Origin: JANRKT01 sp033763355
GTDB taxonomy: Bacteria > Bacteroidota > Bacteroidia > Chitinophagales > Chitinophagaceae
Reading direction: 5' to 3'
Length of the DNA stretch: 28,469 bases
Assembly: GCA_033763355.1 (NCBI GenBank)
Contig: JANRKT010000068.1
Location: 1-28,469, forward strand
Under the pieces are notes generated by a model. It did no database searches. It was not told where the DNA came from and worked only from the letters and a program-made list of their open reading frames with translations. Shown one piece after another: positions 7,246 to 14,762 of this stretch (positions within the stretch are counted from its first letter, which is position 1; each line of letters begins with the position of its first letter). Position numbers and translations under genes: made by a program.

Positions 7246-7839
7246 ATGCTGAAGAAGATCGTTATTATAGGGCCGGAGTCAACCGGTAAAAGCACGTTGT
7301 GCGAACAGCTTGCACAGCATTACAATACCATGTGGTGCCCGGAGTTTGCAAGGGAATACCTGCTGAATTACGGAATGGATTATGATTATGATGACCTGCT
7401 CACCATTGCAAAAGGACAGGTGGAGTTGGAGGAGGAGCATATTCAAAAAGTCAAAAAAACAAAAAGTCAAAAAAACAAAAAACAAAAACATCATTCTTCC
7501 GGGCTTTCAGACTTACCAACTTCCCGACTTCTCTTTATTGACACCAACATGTATGTAATGAAAGTATGGTGTGAATTTGTTTTTGGCAAATGCCATCCCT
7601 GGATACTGGAGCAGATTAAAAAGAGAAAATACGACCTCTATCTGCTTTGCAACACCGACCTGCCCTGGGTAAAAGATGAGTTAAGGGAATACCCTGACCT
7701 TGAAACAAGACAGAAGCTATATCATATTTACAAAAACATTATGATCAGTCAGCCGGTTCCCTGGGTGGATATAAGCGGGGATAATGAAGAAAGATTGAAA
7801 AGAGCAGTTAAGGCAGTTGAAAAACTTATTTCTTCTTAG
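7246..7839 (+). CDS. nadR: NadR-type nicotinamide riboside kinase (ATPase domain only)
   Basis: A 197-residue P-loop kinase matching the C-terminal ribosylnicotinamide kinase domain of NadR. The Walker A motif GPESTGKST is at 9-17, followed by WCPEFAREYLLNYG (family PE-x-AREY). DLLTIAKGQVELEE and then LLFIDTNMYVMKVWCEFVFGKCHPWI carry the Walker-B-like Asp. There is no adenylyltransferase or DNA-binding domain. It would phosphorylate nicotinamide riboside to NMN, trapping what PnuC imports. Residues about 69-93 are an odd Lys/Ser-rich insertion encoded by a repeat element (7448-7530) in a loop that is short in relatives I recall. The frame is kept, so the protein may still work. The 3' end overlaps mtgA tail to tail by 14 bases. 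Confidence 0.88.
   Translation: MLKKIVIIGPESTGKSTLCEQLAQHYNTMWCPEFAREYLLNYGMDYDYDDLLTIAKGQVELEEEHIQKVKKTKSQKNKKQKHHSSGLSDLPTSRLLFIDTNMYVMKVWCEFVFGKCHPWILEQIKKRKYDLYLLCNTDLPWVKDELREYPDLETRQKLYHIYKNIMISQPVPWVDISGDNEERLKRAVKAVEKLISS
7448..7530. repeat. Inverted AAGTC/GACTT repeat element inside the kinase gene
   Basis: AAGTC occurs at 7448-7452 and 7464-7468 (16 bases apart) within an A-rich stretch. Its reverse complement GACTT occurs at 7510-7514 and 7526-7530 (also 16 bases apart). The two arms are therefore symmetric 21-nt blocks in inverted orientation around a central 41-base part. The 25-30 residues encoded here look unlike the rest of the kinase (KKTKSQKNKKQKHHSSG). The symmetry suggests an inserted repeat element that stayed in frame rather than slow growth of a poly-lysine tract. 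Confidence 0.55.
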
Positions 7840-8539
7840 TTTTTTCGGGCTGAATAACCTTCAACACATCAACATCCCCTTCCAGGTTATTCATTTGCTG
7901 CAACACCCATGGATATTTCAGCGCAACAAACCTTGAAAGCGGTTTAACGGTATATCTTTTGGGATTAGGCAGGCTTGCAGCAAGCATAGCAGCTTCTGCC
8001 CTGCTGAGTTTTGCAGCAGGTTTTTTAAAATATGTTCTTGCAGCAGCCTCCACGCCAAAAACGCCTTTTCCTGTTTCTGCTACATTCAGGTACATTTCAA
8101 GTATGCGTTCCTTGCTCCAAAGCAGTTCAATCATAAATGTAAAATATACTTCAAGTGCTTTGCGCAGCCAGCTCCTGCCCTGCCATAAAAAAACATTTTT
8201 TGCTACCTGCTGGCTGATGGTGGATGCGCCGCGTATCCTGCCCGGTTTTCTTTTGTTGTAAGCCATTGCTTTTTCAATGCTCTTCCAGTCAAAACCATTG
8301 TGGTCGGGAAACAACTGGTCTTCTGCAGAAATAACAGCCAGTTTAATATTGGCCGACATTTCATCGTTGTTTACATAATCTCTTTTTAAACCATTCCCGC
8401 TTACCCAGCTTGTAAGCTGGGTAATTGTAACGGGCGGGTCTATCCATTTTAATAGGATAAGATAAATAAGATGAAAAATAAAAAGGTATAAAAACAGCTT
8501 TTTAAGAAAGCGCCATGTTTTGCCCAACAGATTGCTCAC
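7826..8539 (-). CDS. mtgA: Monofunctional biosynthetic peptidoglycan transglycosylase
   Basis: A 237-residue GT51-family glycosyltransferase that polymerises lipid II into glycan strands at the outer face of the inner membrane. One N-terminal membrane helix (about 13-31) is followed by the catalytic domain. Family motifs are AVISAEDQLFPDHNGFD with the catalytic Glu73, GASTISQQVAKN (104-115), RKALEVYFTFMIELLWSKERILEMYLN with the second key Glu near 130, and AARTYFKKPAAKLSRAEAAMLAA. There is no transpeptidase domain, and the length is normal for MtgA. The start is GTG (plus-strand CAC 8537-8539); no upstream in-frame start codon is close. The last 14 bases overlap the convergent kinase gene. 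Confidence 0.93.
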   Translation of the reverse strand: MSNLLGKTWRFLKKLFLYLFIFHLIYLILLKWIDPPVTITQLTSWVSGNGLKRDYVNNDEMSANIKLAVISAEDQLFPDHNGFDWKSIEKAMAYNKRKPGRIRGASTISQQVAKNVFLWQGRSWLRKALEVYFTFMIELLWSKERILEMYLNVAETGKGVFGVEAAARTYFKKPAAKLSRAEAAMLAASLPNPKRYTVKPLSRFVALKYPWVLQQMNNLEGDVDVLKVIQPEKTKKK

Positions 8540-8591
8540 AGTAAACTCGGGGTATATTAATAAAAAGCCACAAAATACAAATTTGATGCAA

Positions 8592-9137
8592 TCAGCCCTT
8601 TACTTTCATGTATTGCAGTTTATATTTTCTGCCCACTACAAACATTTTCCTCCTCAGCTTTTTCATTACAAAGCCGGTTGCGGCCACAGTGCCGGCAATG
8701 GCCATGGTTTTGCCATCAACTTTGTCTTTCAGGTAGGCGGCGTTAAATAAATGTAATGCTGCATAGGCCACACCACCGAGCATAAATATGGTTCCGTCCC
8801 GCACAAATTCAAACGACTGCCGGTCTTTGGGCACGGCATAAATTTCGTTGTGATGGTAGCGGCTGAAGTAAGCGGCTACAGTATCCTGCACACGGGTGCC
8901 CCATTGATTGGGTAACATCCGTATGTCATAATAAGTCAGGTATATGGTATCTTTTTCAATCTTCCTTATCATTCCGCTGATTTCATTTCCTGAAGGAGTA
9001 AAGAAACGTATATATATACCGCTGTAAAGGCTTTTTACGGTACGGCCGTTTTTCTTTTTTATAACAATAAAATCAGACTGTGAAAAAAGGAGCTTATTGA
9101 ATAACAGGATGCAGGTTAAAAGTATCAGTTTCGGCAT
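8592..9137 (-). CDS. Secreted protein of unknown function
   Basis: A 181-residue protein with an N-terminal signal-peptide-like segment (MPKLILLTCILLFNKLLFSQ) and no lipobox. The mature part starts with a beta-rich region (YIRFFTPSGNEISGMIRKIEKDTIYLTYYDIR), resembling small beta-barrel folds that place a 'G-x-I' strand before 'DTIYLT'. It ends with a hydrophobic stretch (GTIFMLGGVAYAALHLF and MAIAGTVAATGFVMKKL) that may be one or two membrane helices, followed by basic residues. I do not recognise the family, and no catalytic motif is seen. It lies 52 bases upstream of mtgA in the same direction and may share its transcript. Confidence 0.7.
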   Translation of the reverse strand: MPKLILLTCILLFNKLLFSQSDFIVIKKKNGRTVKSLYSGIYIRFFTPSGNEISGMIRKIEKDTIYLTYYDIRMLPNQWGTRVQDTVAAYFSRYHHNEIYAVPKDRQSFEFVRDGTIFMLGGVAYAALHLFNAAYLKDKVDGKTMAIAGTVAATGFVMKKLRRKMFVVGRKYKLQYMKVKG

Positions 9138-9200
9138 GGTACTGAAAGATAAGGAGGCTGGCCCTGTGTACAGCCAAAGAATTGGTTAAAAAACCCTGAA

Positions 9201-9842
9201 TTAGTGTATTTGCTCTTTGAAAAAAATAACACCATACAATAGTGCAAGCCCGAAGATGATTAAAATACTGCCCGAAATTTTATTGATAATAGAGATGTTA
9301 TGAACAGTAAGGCGCTGCCTGATTTTACCGGCCATCATTACCTTAAGCACGTCTGCAAGAATATTGATGCCGAGACACACAGAGAAAATAATAATACGCT
9401 GCAACATGGTATGTGTTGCCGCAAACGCAGTTGCATTAATCAGCCAGAATACCATTACACTCGGGTTGAGCGTATTGATGAAAAACCCGGAAAGAAAAAT
9501 TTTTGCAAAGTCGCTCCTGCTGAACCTTATCAGGTTCCCTTCATCATCAGTTTTAAGCATTACTTTTTTAAAGAAAACAAAATAAATACCCATGGCGATG
9601 AGGAACCCGCTGCCGATATAGCCTATCAGTGTTTTAAATTCCAGCAATGTGGTTACCAGTTCGGTAAATGTATTGCTCAGCACCACCAGGAAAACATCGC
9701 TTACCCACACCCCGGCTACAAAACTAAAACCACCCCTGTGGCCGTTGTTGAGGCTTTGCTTGATGATGGTAAAAATAACCGGCCCGACAGATAAAGCCAG
9801 TATAAAGCCAATGCCGAGCCCTTTCAGTACAGCCTCTGTCAT
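9201..9842 (-). CDS. LysE/RhtB-family translocator
   Basis: A 213-residue inner-membrane protein with about six hydrophobic helices. The N-terminal LGIGFILALSVGPVIFTIIKQSL carries the Gly-Pro signature of LysE/RhtB exporters. GGFSFVAGVWVSDVFLVVLS then places an Asp in the second helix, as the family does, and FFINTLNPSVMVFWLINA is the typical N-P-x-x-x-x-FW motif of the central helix. The family exports amino acids or related small molecules; the substrate cannot be read here. The ATG is at 9842. It sits between the GH3 gene (gap about 120 bases containing a hairpin) and a secreted unknown, all leftward. Confidence 0.9.
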   Translation of the reverse strand: MTEAVLKGLGIGFILALSVGPVIFTIIKQSLNNGHRGGFSFVAGVWVSDVFLVVLSNTFTELVTTLLEFKTLIGYIGSGFLIAMGIYFVFFKKVMLKTDDEGNLIRFSRSDFAKIFLSGFFINTLNPSVMVFWLINATAFAATHTMLQRIIIFSVCLGINILADVLKVMMAGKIRQRLTVHNISIINKISGSILIIFGLALLYGVIFFKEQIH

Positions 9843-9854
9843 TAAATGTAGTTT

Positions 9855-9945
9855 ACCGCTTACAGGAAAATGAAATAATTACCGAAAATAAAAACCGCTT
9901 ACAACACTTTCAATTTTATTTGACGGGATGCGGCTTTAAGCGGTT
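9855..9945 (-). terminator. Long-loop hairpin and ACCGCTTACA repeats after the GH3 gene
   Basis: Read leftwards, AACCGCTT (plus 9938-9945 complement) pairs with AAGCGGTT (plus 9893-9900 complement) and is followed by TTTATTTT. This gives an 8-bp stem with a 37-base loop and a T-rich tail, a possible but weak terminator of the GH3 gene. The same ten bases ACCGCTTACA occur as a direct repeat at 9855-9864 and 9894-9903, and the inverted copy TAAGCGGT sits at 9937-9944. The site could also be regulatory for the LysE gene that starts at 9842. Confidence 0.4.
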
Positions 9946-9962
9946 ACAGGAAGAAAATTTAT

Positions 9963-11498
9963 TTACACCCTTGCCAGTTTGGGCGAAGAGAGGAATTTCT
10001 GCCAGTCGTCCAGTATTTTTCCTTTTAATACACGGGGAAACTTATGCTGGCCGCCTACTTTACCTTTTTGTTTCATAAATTCCATAAACTGCCTTTCGGG
10101 CAATACATCAAGCAGCACTTCTTTTAATGCACTTTTTCTTTCCACTGCATAATCATCATTCAGGTGTTTCAGGTGGCCGTCTATTTTTTGCCGCAGTGTT
10201 TCTGCATTTACCCTGTCGTCGCAGGCCACGAACCAATGGTGTGCAAAAAAGGAACCATACGGTATGCCGGCTACGGTAAATTCGGGGATGCTGATGTTAA
10301 GCTCTTCACCGGCCAGTTGCACGGCCTTGTTCATGTTATCAACACTCAGGTGTTCGCCAACAAGGCTCAGGAAATGTTTGGTCCGCCCGGTTATTATAAT
10401 TTCACAGCGTTCTTTGTCTGTAAACCTTATTGTATCGCCAATGAGGTAACGCCATGCACCCGCAGAAGTACTGAGCAATAAAGCATAATCTTTACCTTCT
10501 TCTACTTCATGAATCATCAATGCTTCAGGTTTTTCAACCATGTTGCCGTCTGCATCAAAATTTTCATCATCAAACGGAACGAACTCAAGAAAGATGTGTT
10601 CGTTGGTAACCAGCCTCATGCCTTTTGCATGCTGCCTGTCCTGGTAAGCAATAAAACCTTCGGAGGCAAGATAGGTTTCAATATAAGTGAGTGGTTTGGC
10701 AAGCAGTTTTTCAAACCCCTTTTTATACGGCTCAAAAGCCACGCCACCGTGAACATAAAAAGCAAGGTTGGGCCATATTTCATGTATGTTATTGAGTTTG
10801 TATTTTTCAATCACCATTTCCATGCACATCTGTATCCATGCAGGAACACCCACCACGAAGCCAATGTCCCAGTTGGGGGCCTGTTCAACAATTTCAGCCA
10901 GTTTTTTATTCCAGTCTTTTGTTTTGGCGATTTTTTTACCTGGTTTATAAAACGGAGAAAACCAGAAAGGGGCTTTTTTTGCGGAGATGCCGCTCAGGTC
11001 GCCTGCATAATAACCGGGGCCTTTCTGCAGGTCGGTACTGCCGCCCAGCATCAGCCATCCTTTACCTACAGATTTCCATGGTATATCTTCATAGGTGCGG
11101 AGTGTAAGCAGGTGCTTAATCATCACTATCCTGTTGCCCTTTACCAGGTCGTTCGTAATGGGTATGTATTTGCTTGCTGATTCTGATGTGCCGGAACTCA
11201 ATGCAAAATATTTGATCTTGTCTGGCCAGCATACATCGGGTATGCCTTCAAGTGTGCGGTGCCACCATTCTTTGTAAATTTTATTGTAATCGTAAGTAGG
11301 CACCAGTTCCTGGAATTTTTTTCCGGGGTGCTTGCTTAAAAGTATTTCATCAAAAAGATATTTCTGGCCGAACTCTGTGAACTTTGCCTTCTTTAATAAT
11401 TTTTTTAAAACCCTTAGCTGCTGCCTGCGTGGTGAATTGGCCGGGAGCTTAAGGGCTTTTGCAATTGTTTTCGGGAGATGGAGTTCGATGATTGACAT
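9963..11498 (-). CDS. GH3-family acyl-adenylating protein
   Basis: A 511-residue member of the GH3 (auxin-responsive promoter) family, part of the adenylate-forming ANL superfamily. The ATP-binding loop SSGTSESASKYIPIT begins at residue 101. The middle contains YVHGGVAFEPYKKGFEKLL and YIETYLASEGFIAYQD, and WRYLIGDTIRFTD is the family's Y-x-x-GD motif. A C-terminal subdomain follows, with TGRTKHFLSLVGEHLSVDNM. Plant members conjugate amino acids to hormone acids. Bacterial members are common in Bacteroidota and mostly uncharacterised, so the acid and the amine substrates are unknown. No signal peptide; cytosolic. It starts 27 bases after the glycosyltransferase stop, so the two probably form an operon. 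Confidence 0.9.
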   Translation of the reverse strand: MSIIELHLPKTIAKALKLPANSPRRQQLRVLKKLLKKAKFTEFGQKYLFDEILLSKHPGKKFQELVPTYDYNKIYKEWWHRTLEGIPDVCWPDKIKYFALSSGTSESASKYIPITNDLVKGNRIVMIKHLLTLRTYEDIPWKSVGKGWLMLGGSTDLQKGPGYYAGDLSGISAKKAPFWFSPFYKPGKKIAKTKDWNKKLAEIVEQAPNWDIGFVVGVPAWIQMCMEMVIEKYKLNNIHEIWPNLAFYVHGGVAFEPYKKGFEKLLAKPLTYIETYLASEGFIAYQDRQHAKGMRLVTNEHIFLEFVPFDDENFDADGNMVEKPEALMIHEVEEGKDYALLLSTSAGAWRYLIGDTIRFTDKERCEIIITGRTKHFLSLVGEHLSVDNMNKAVQLAGEELNISIPEFTVAGIPYGSFFAHHWFVACDDRVNAETLRQKIDGHLKHLNDDYAVERKSALKEVLLDVLPERQFMEFMKQKGKVGGQHKFPRVLKGKILDDWQKFLSSPKLARV

Positions 11499-11525
11499 TA
11501 AGGGTTGCTGTTACATTTTACAAAT

Positions 11526-13502
11526 TTAAGGTTCTTTGTTCCTGTTTGCACCTAAATTTCTGTATCCTTTCCACAATAAGAAAAGGTCTTTTTCAGGCGA
11601 GTAATCCACTGCATACCAGTAATCAAGCTGATAAATGCTGTCTTCTGCAGCTTTGTTAACAGTTATTGGCAATCCGTTGCAGCCAATTATCCCGTGCTTT
11701 AGGGGCGGCAGATTGTTTTTTGCTGTACTGTATCCAATCCATGTTTTACTTCCTGCCAGTACACTGAAGCAATTTAAAATAAACCGCCAGGGATTTTTTA
11801 TAAAAAAGAGATGCAAAGGAAATGTAATGATAAGCAATAATGCCGAGCAGGCATCAATTAACCTTTTTATACGCCTGTTAAAAGGTTGTGATAACCGGAA
11901 CGTTTTTTCATGTGTTACGGCAATACCAGACCTGTTCCTGGAATCGCTTCCGATAATGCCGGAAGAACAATCAGAAAAAATCCTTATCCTTACCTGTTCG
12001 GGTAATTGCTGCACCACTTCAATTATCTTTTTATAACTCAGTTCGCCTTCGCAAAAAATAATTTCTTTGGCGGGAACAGTTTGTAAATATGAATTCAGTT
12101 TTGTTAATGCCGTTACAGCCATCAGCCCGTCATCTGAAACAGCCACTCTGCCCATTACCCGTTCCTGCAATCCTGAATTTTCCATAAGCTGAGTAACCTT
12201 GCTGTATTCTGCAGCGGTGCCCGCCACAAGTGTTTGCAGGTTTTCATCTTCTTCATATCCTTCAATGATGTTCCACTTGTTAAACAGCCGGCGGGTTACG
12301 CTTAAAAGCAGCCACGCAGAAACAGATCCCATTAAAAGTATGGCCCTTGAAAACCGGTATTTCTCAGGCAGCAATGAGTACACCGCAAGCACAACAACCC
12401 CCGCAATCATTGTTGAACGAATTAACCTGCCACGACGGTATTGTTTATCGTACAAACCGGCATAATAGGCCGCAACGAGATAGATAACAGTGAACACGGG
12501 CAATGCAATGGTTAAAAGGCCTACAGAATAACTGATATCGGGCCTTACAAATTTGTTCCAGAAAGTTTTGGCCAGCCAGAAACACAACAGAATAAGCAAT
12601 GCATCAATAAGCGGAAGGCTGATCTTTTGTAAAAAGTTCCCCAGTGCAGAAAATGTGGCCCTTATCCAGATGGCAGTTGATATAAAAAAATGAAACAAAC
12701 CCGCTTTGGCCCCACGGTAATGTTTTTTTACAAAGATGTTCATTGCAGTATAAAACATCCGCACATAGTTGAGGGAACCCTTTCTTGTGCTTTCACCTTT
12801 AAAATGGATGATGCTGCTTTCAGCAAAATAGAAATTTTTATACCTCCCGTCTGTGGCGGAACAGGCCGCTTTCTGTACCCGGTAACTCAAATCAATATCT
12901 TCTCCATACATGAAAAAACTTTCATCAAAGCCGCCCGTTTGTTTTAATACGGATTGTTTCACCATCATAAATGCGCCTGCCAGCACATCCACTTCATGGT
13001 TCTGCATGGCATCAAGATGGCCGAGATGGTATTTTGCAAATACTTTTGAGCGGGGAAATAACCCGGACAGCCCGATGAGTTTAAAAAATGAAGTGGACGG
13101 CGAAGGGAATGCCCGTTTGCTTTCTTTTAAAAATTTTCCTGAACCATCCACCATGCGTATCCCCAATGCACCGGCTTCAGGATGCGATGAAAGAAATGCA
13201 ATACATTTTTCAAAACAATCTTCGGGAACAATGGTATCGGGGTTGATAAATAAAACAAATTCACCCGTTGCCTCCTGCAGCGCCTGGTTATTGGCTTTGG
13301 CAAAACCCGCATTTTGTTTGTTCCATATAAATTTTACCCAGGGGAACTTAGATGGCAAATATTCTTCGCTTCCGTCTGTTGAAGCATTGTCAACCACAAA
13401 AACTTCTGCATCCATTCCTGCAATGGCTTTCTTAACCGAGCAAAGGCACTGCTCCAGGAAATACCTTACATTGTAATTAACTATAATAACGGACAAACGC
13501 AT
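11526..13502 (-). CDS. GT2 glycosyltransferase fused to a decayed sugar-phosphotransferase-like module
   Basis: A 658-residue two-part protein. The N-terminal part is a GT2 glycosyltransferase: VIIVNYN (5-11), VVDNASTDGS, FINPDT (85-90) in the DxD position, VLAGAFMMV, and FMYGEDIDLSYR with the catalytic-base region. After about residue 270 come several membrane helices (roughly 268-315, 325-350, 364-378 and 387-402), a Rossmann-like domain (LQTLVAGTAAEYSKV) and a tail resembling WcaJ/WbaP-type phosphoglycosyl transferases (RRIKRLIDACSALLLI, then NCFSVLAGSKTWIGYS). The segment that would hold the catalytic Asp-Glu is absent, so the tail is probably not a working transferase. ATG 13502 is preferred because the motif VIIVNYN then starts at residue 5; ATG 13535 is also in frame. 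Likely role: envelope or exopolysaccharide assembly. Confidence 0.85.
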   Translation of the reverse strand: MRLSVIIVNYNVRYFLEQCLCSVKKAIAGMDAEVFVVDNASTDGSEEYLPSKFPWVKFIWNKQNAGFAKANNQALQEATGEFVLFINPDTIVPEDCFEKCIAFLSSHPEAGALGIRMVDGSGKFLKESKRAFPSPSTSFFKLIGLSGLFPRSKVFAKYHLGHLDAMQNHEVDVLAGAFMMVKQSVLKQTGGFDESFFMYGEDIDLSYRVQKAACSATDGRYKNFYFAESSIIHFKGESTRKGSLNYVRMFYTAMNIFVKKHYRGAKAGLFHFFISTAIWIRATFSALGNFLQKISLPLIDALLILLCFWLAKTFWNKFVRPDISYSVGLLTIALPVFTVIYLVAAYYAGLYDKQYRRGRLIRSTMIAGVVVLAVYSLLPEKYRFSRAILLMGSVSAWLLLSVTRRLFNKWNIIEGYEEDENLQTLVAGTAAEYSKVTQLMENSGLQERVMGRVAVSDDGLMAVTALTKLNSYLQTVPAKEIIFCEGELSYKKIIEVVQQLPEQVRIRIFSDCSSGIIGSDSRNRSGIAVTHEKTFRLSQPFNRRIKRLIDACSALLLIITFPLHLFFIKNPWRFILNCFSVLAGSKTWIGYSTAKNNLPPLKHGIIGCNGLPITVNKAAEDSIYQLDYWYAVDYSPEKDLFLLWKGYRNLGANRNKEP

Positions 13503-13600
13503 AAATACGGGTGAAAAATACAAAAGCATGGGCAAACCGGGCCGAATAAAAAATTCAGGAACTTTGCGCTCTATAAACCTGACTGGTTTTGTTACCCACG

Positions 13601-13620
13601 GGCAGTACTTTTAAACTGCC
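13601..13620. repeat. Short inverted repeat in divergent GT2/AKR promoter region
   Basis: GGCAGT (13601-13606) and ACTGCC (13615-13620) form a 6-bp perfect inverted repeat around ACTTTTAA. The enclosed TACTTTTA resembles a degenerate -7 element. The site lies 54 bases before the aldo/keto reductase ATG and about 100 bases before the glycosyltransferase start. It could be an operator over a promoter; the evidence is weak. Confidence 0.25.
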
Positions 13621-13673
13621 AACCCGAACCGGAGTTTATTATAATCATGAATGTATAAATTTAACCAGTTAAT

Positions 13674-14663
13674 ATGCAAATAAGAAAATTGGGTTCACAG
13701 GGATTAACCGCATCCCAAATGGGCCTCGGCTGTATGGGCATGAGTGAATTTTATGGCCCGCATGATGATGCCGGATCTATTAAAACCATCCACCGTGCAC
13801 TGGAACTGGGCATTAATTTTCTTGATACCGCAGATGCTTACGGGCCATATGCCAATGAAGAACTGGTGGGTAAAGCCATTAAAGGCAGGAGGGACAAATT
13901 TACCCTTGCCACAAAGTTTGGTTTTGTAAGAAGCGCAACAGATGCACAATGGCGGGGCATCAGCGGCAAACCGGAATATGTAAAATCTGCCTGCGAAGCA
14001 AGTTTAAAAAGGCTTCAGGTGGATAGCATTGATTTGTATTACCAGCACCGGGTTGACCCGGAAGTGCCCATTGAAGAAACTGTTGGCGCTATGGCCGCAT
14101 TGGTAAAAGAAGGAAAGATCAAAGCAATCGGTTTGTCAGAAGTTTCCATTAACAGTTTAAAAAGGGCACATGCTGTTCATCCTGTTTCTGCAGTGCAAAG
14201 CGAATACTCTTTATGGAGCCGCGAACCGGAAGATGGCATGTTACATACCTGTAAAGAAATGGGTATAGCATTTGTTGCATACAGCCCTTTGGGAAGGGGA
14301 TTTTTAACCGGCCAGATAAAAAAATATGAAGACCTTGCCGCAGATGACTGGCGCCGCAATGCACCCCGTTTTCAGGGAGAAAATTTTGAGAAGAACCTTT
14401 TACTGGTTGAAAAGATTGAAGAGCTGGCTAAGCAAAAAAATTGTACCGCATCTCAGCTGGCATTGGCATGGGTAATGGCACAGGGGCACCACATCTTCCC
14501 CATTCCCGGCACCAAACGGGTAACATACCTTCAAGAAAATGCAGCAGCATTAAATGTAAAACTCAGCACAGCAGATTTTGAACAGATCAATGCCATAGCG
14601 CCTGCCGGAATTGCTTCTGGTACAAGATATACAGAAGGGGGTATGAAACTGGTGAACAGGTAA
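13674..14663 (+). CDS. Aldo/keto reductase
   Basis: A 329-residue NADPH-dependent (alpha/beta)8-barrel oxidoreductase. The catalytic tetrad is visible: Asp51 and Tyr56 in FLDTADAYGPYANEELVGKA, Lys81 in LATKFGF, and His125 in YYQHRVDP. C-terminal cofactor-binding residues sit in FPIPGTKRVTYLQENAAAL. The opening MQIRKLGSQGLTASQMGLGCMGMSEFYG matches the YakC/AKR13-like group that reduces aldehydes and ketones. The real substrate cannot be read. It has its own intergenic region upstream, divergent from the glycosyltransferase, and is about 100 bases before the phosphatase gene, which has its own promoter. Confidence 0.93.
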   Translation: MQIRKLGSQGLTASQMGLGCMGMSEFYGPHDDAGSIKTIHRALELGINFLDTADAYGPYANEELVGKAIKGRRDKFTLATKFGFVRSATDAQWRGISGKPEYVKSACEASLKRLQVDSIDLYYQHRVDPEVPIEETVGAMAALVKEGKIKAIGLSEVSINSLKRAHAVHPVSAVQSEYSLWSREPEDGMLHTCKEMGIAFVAYSPLGRGFLTGQIKKYEDLAADDWRRNAPRFQGENFEKNLLLVEKIEELAKQKNCTASQLALAWVMAQGHHIFPIPGTKRVTYLQENAAALNVKLSTADFEQINAIAPAGIASGTRYTEGGMKLVNR

Positions 14664-14750
14664 ACAAAGTCTGTTAAAGGTTACGCGATTCAGCCTGCAG
14701 AAACGAGAACATTACATGTTTTTAAGTGACGCTGAATACCCCGTTCTGAT

Positions 14751-14758
14751 TACCTTTG
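14751..14758 (+). promoter_or_regulatory. Bacteroidota-type -7 promoter element (TACCTTTG)
   Basis: TACCTTTG is an exact match to TAnnTTTG. It ends four bases before the phosphatase ATG at 14763, so the message would be leaderless or have only a few untranslated bases. The -33 region is A/T-rich without a clear TTG at ideal distance. Confidence 0.55.
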
Positions 14759-14762
14759 CCGC

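Noticed and set aside
7441..7500. Frameshift or assembly error in the A-rich part of the kinase gene
   Set aside because: The frame is open on both sides and returns to conserved family sequence (FIDTNMYVMKVW) in the same frame. The inverted-repeat symmetry gives a better explanation.
10509..11180. Long rightward open frame (223 codons) opposite the GH3 gene
   Set aside because: It is antisense to a well-supported enzyme, has no domain character and is rich in Phe, His and Cys, as expected for a shadow of this codon usage.
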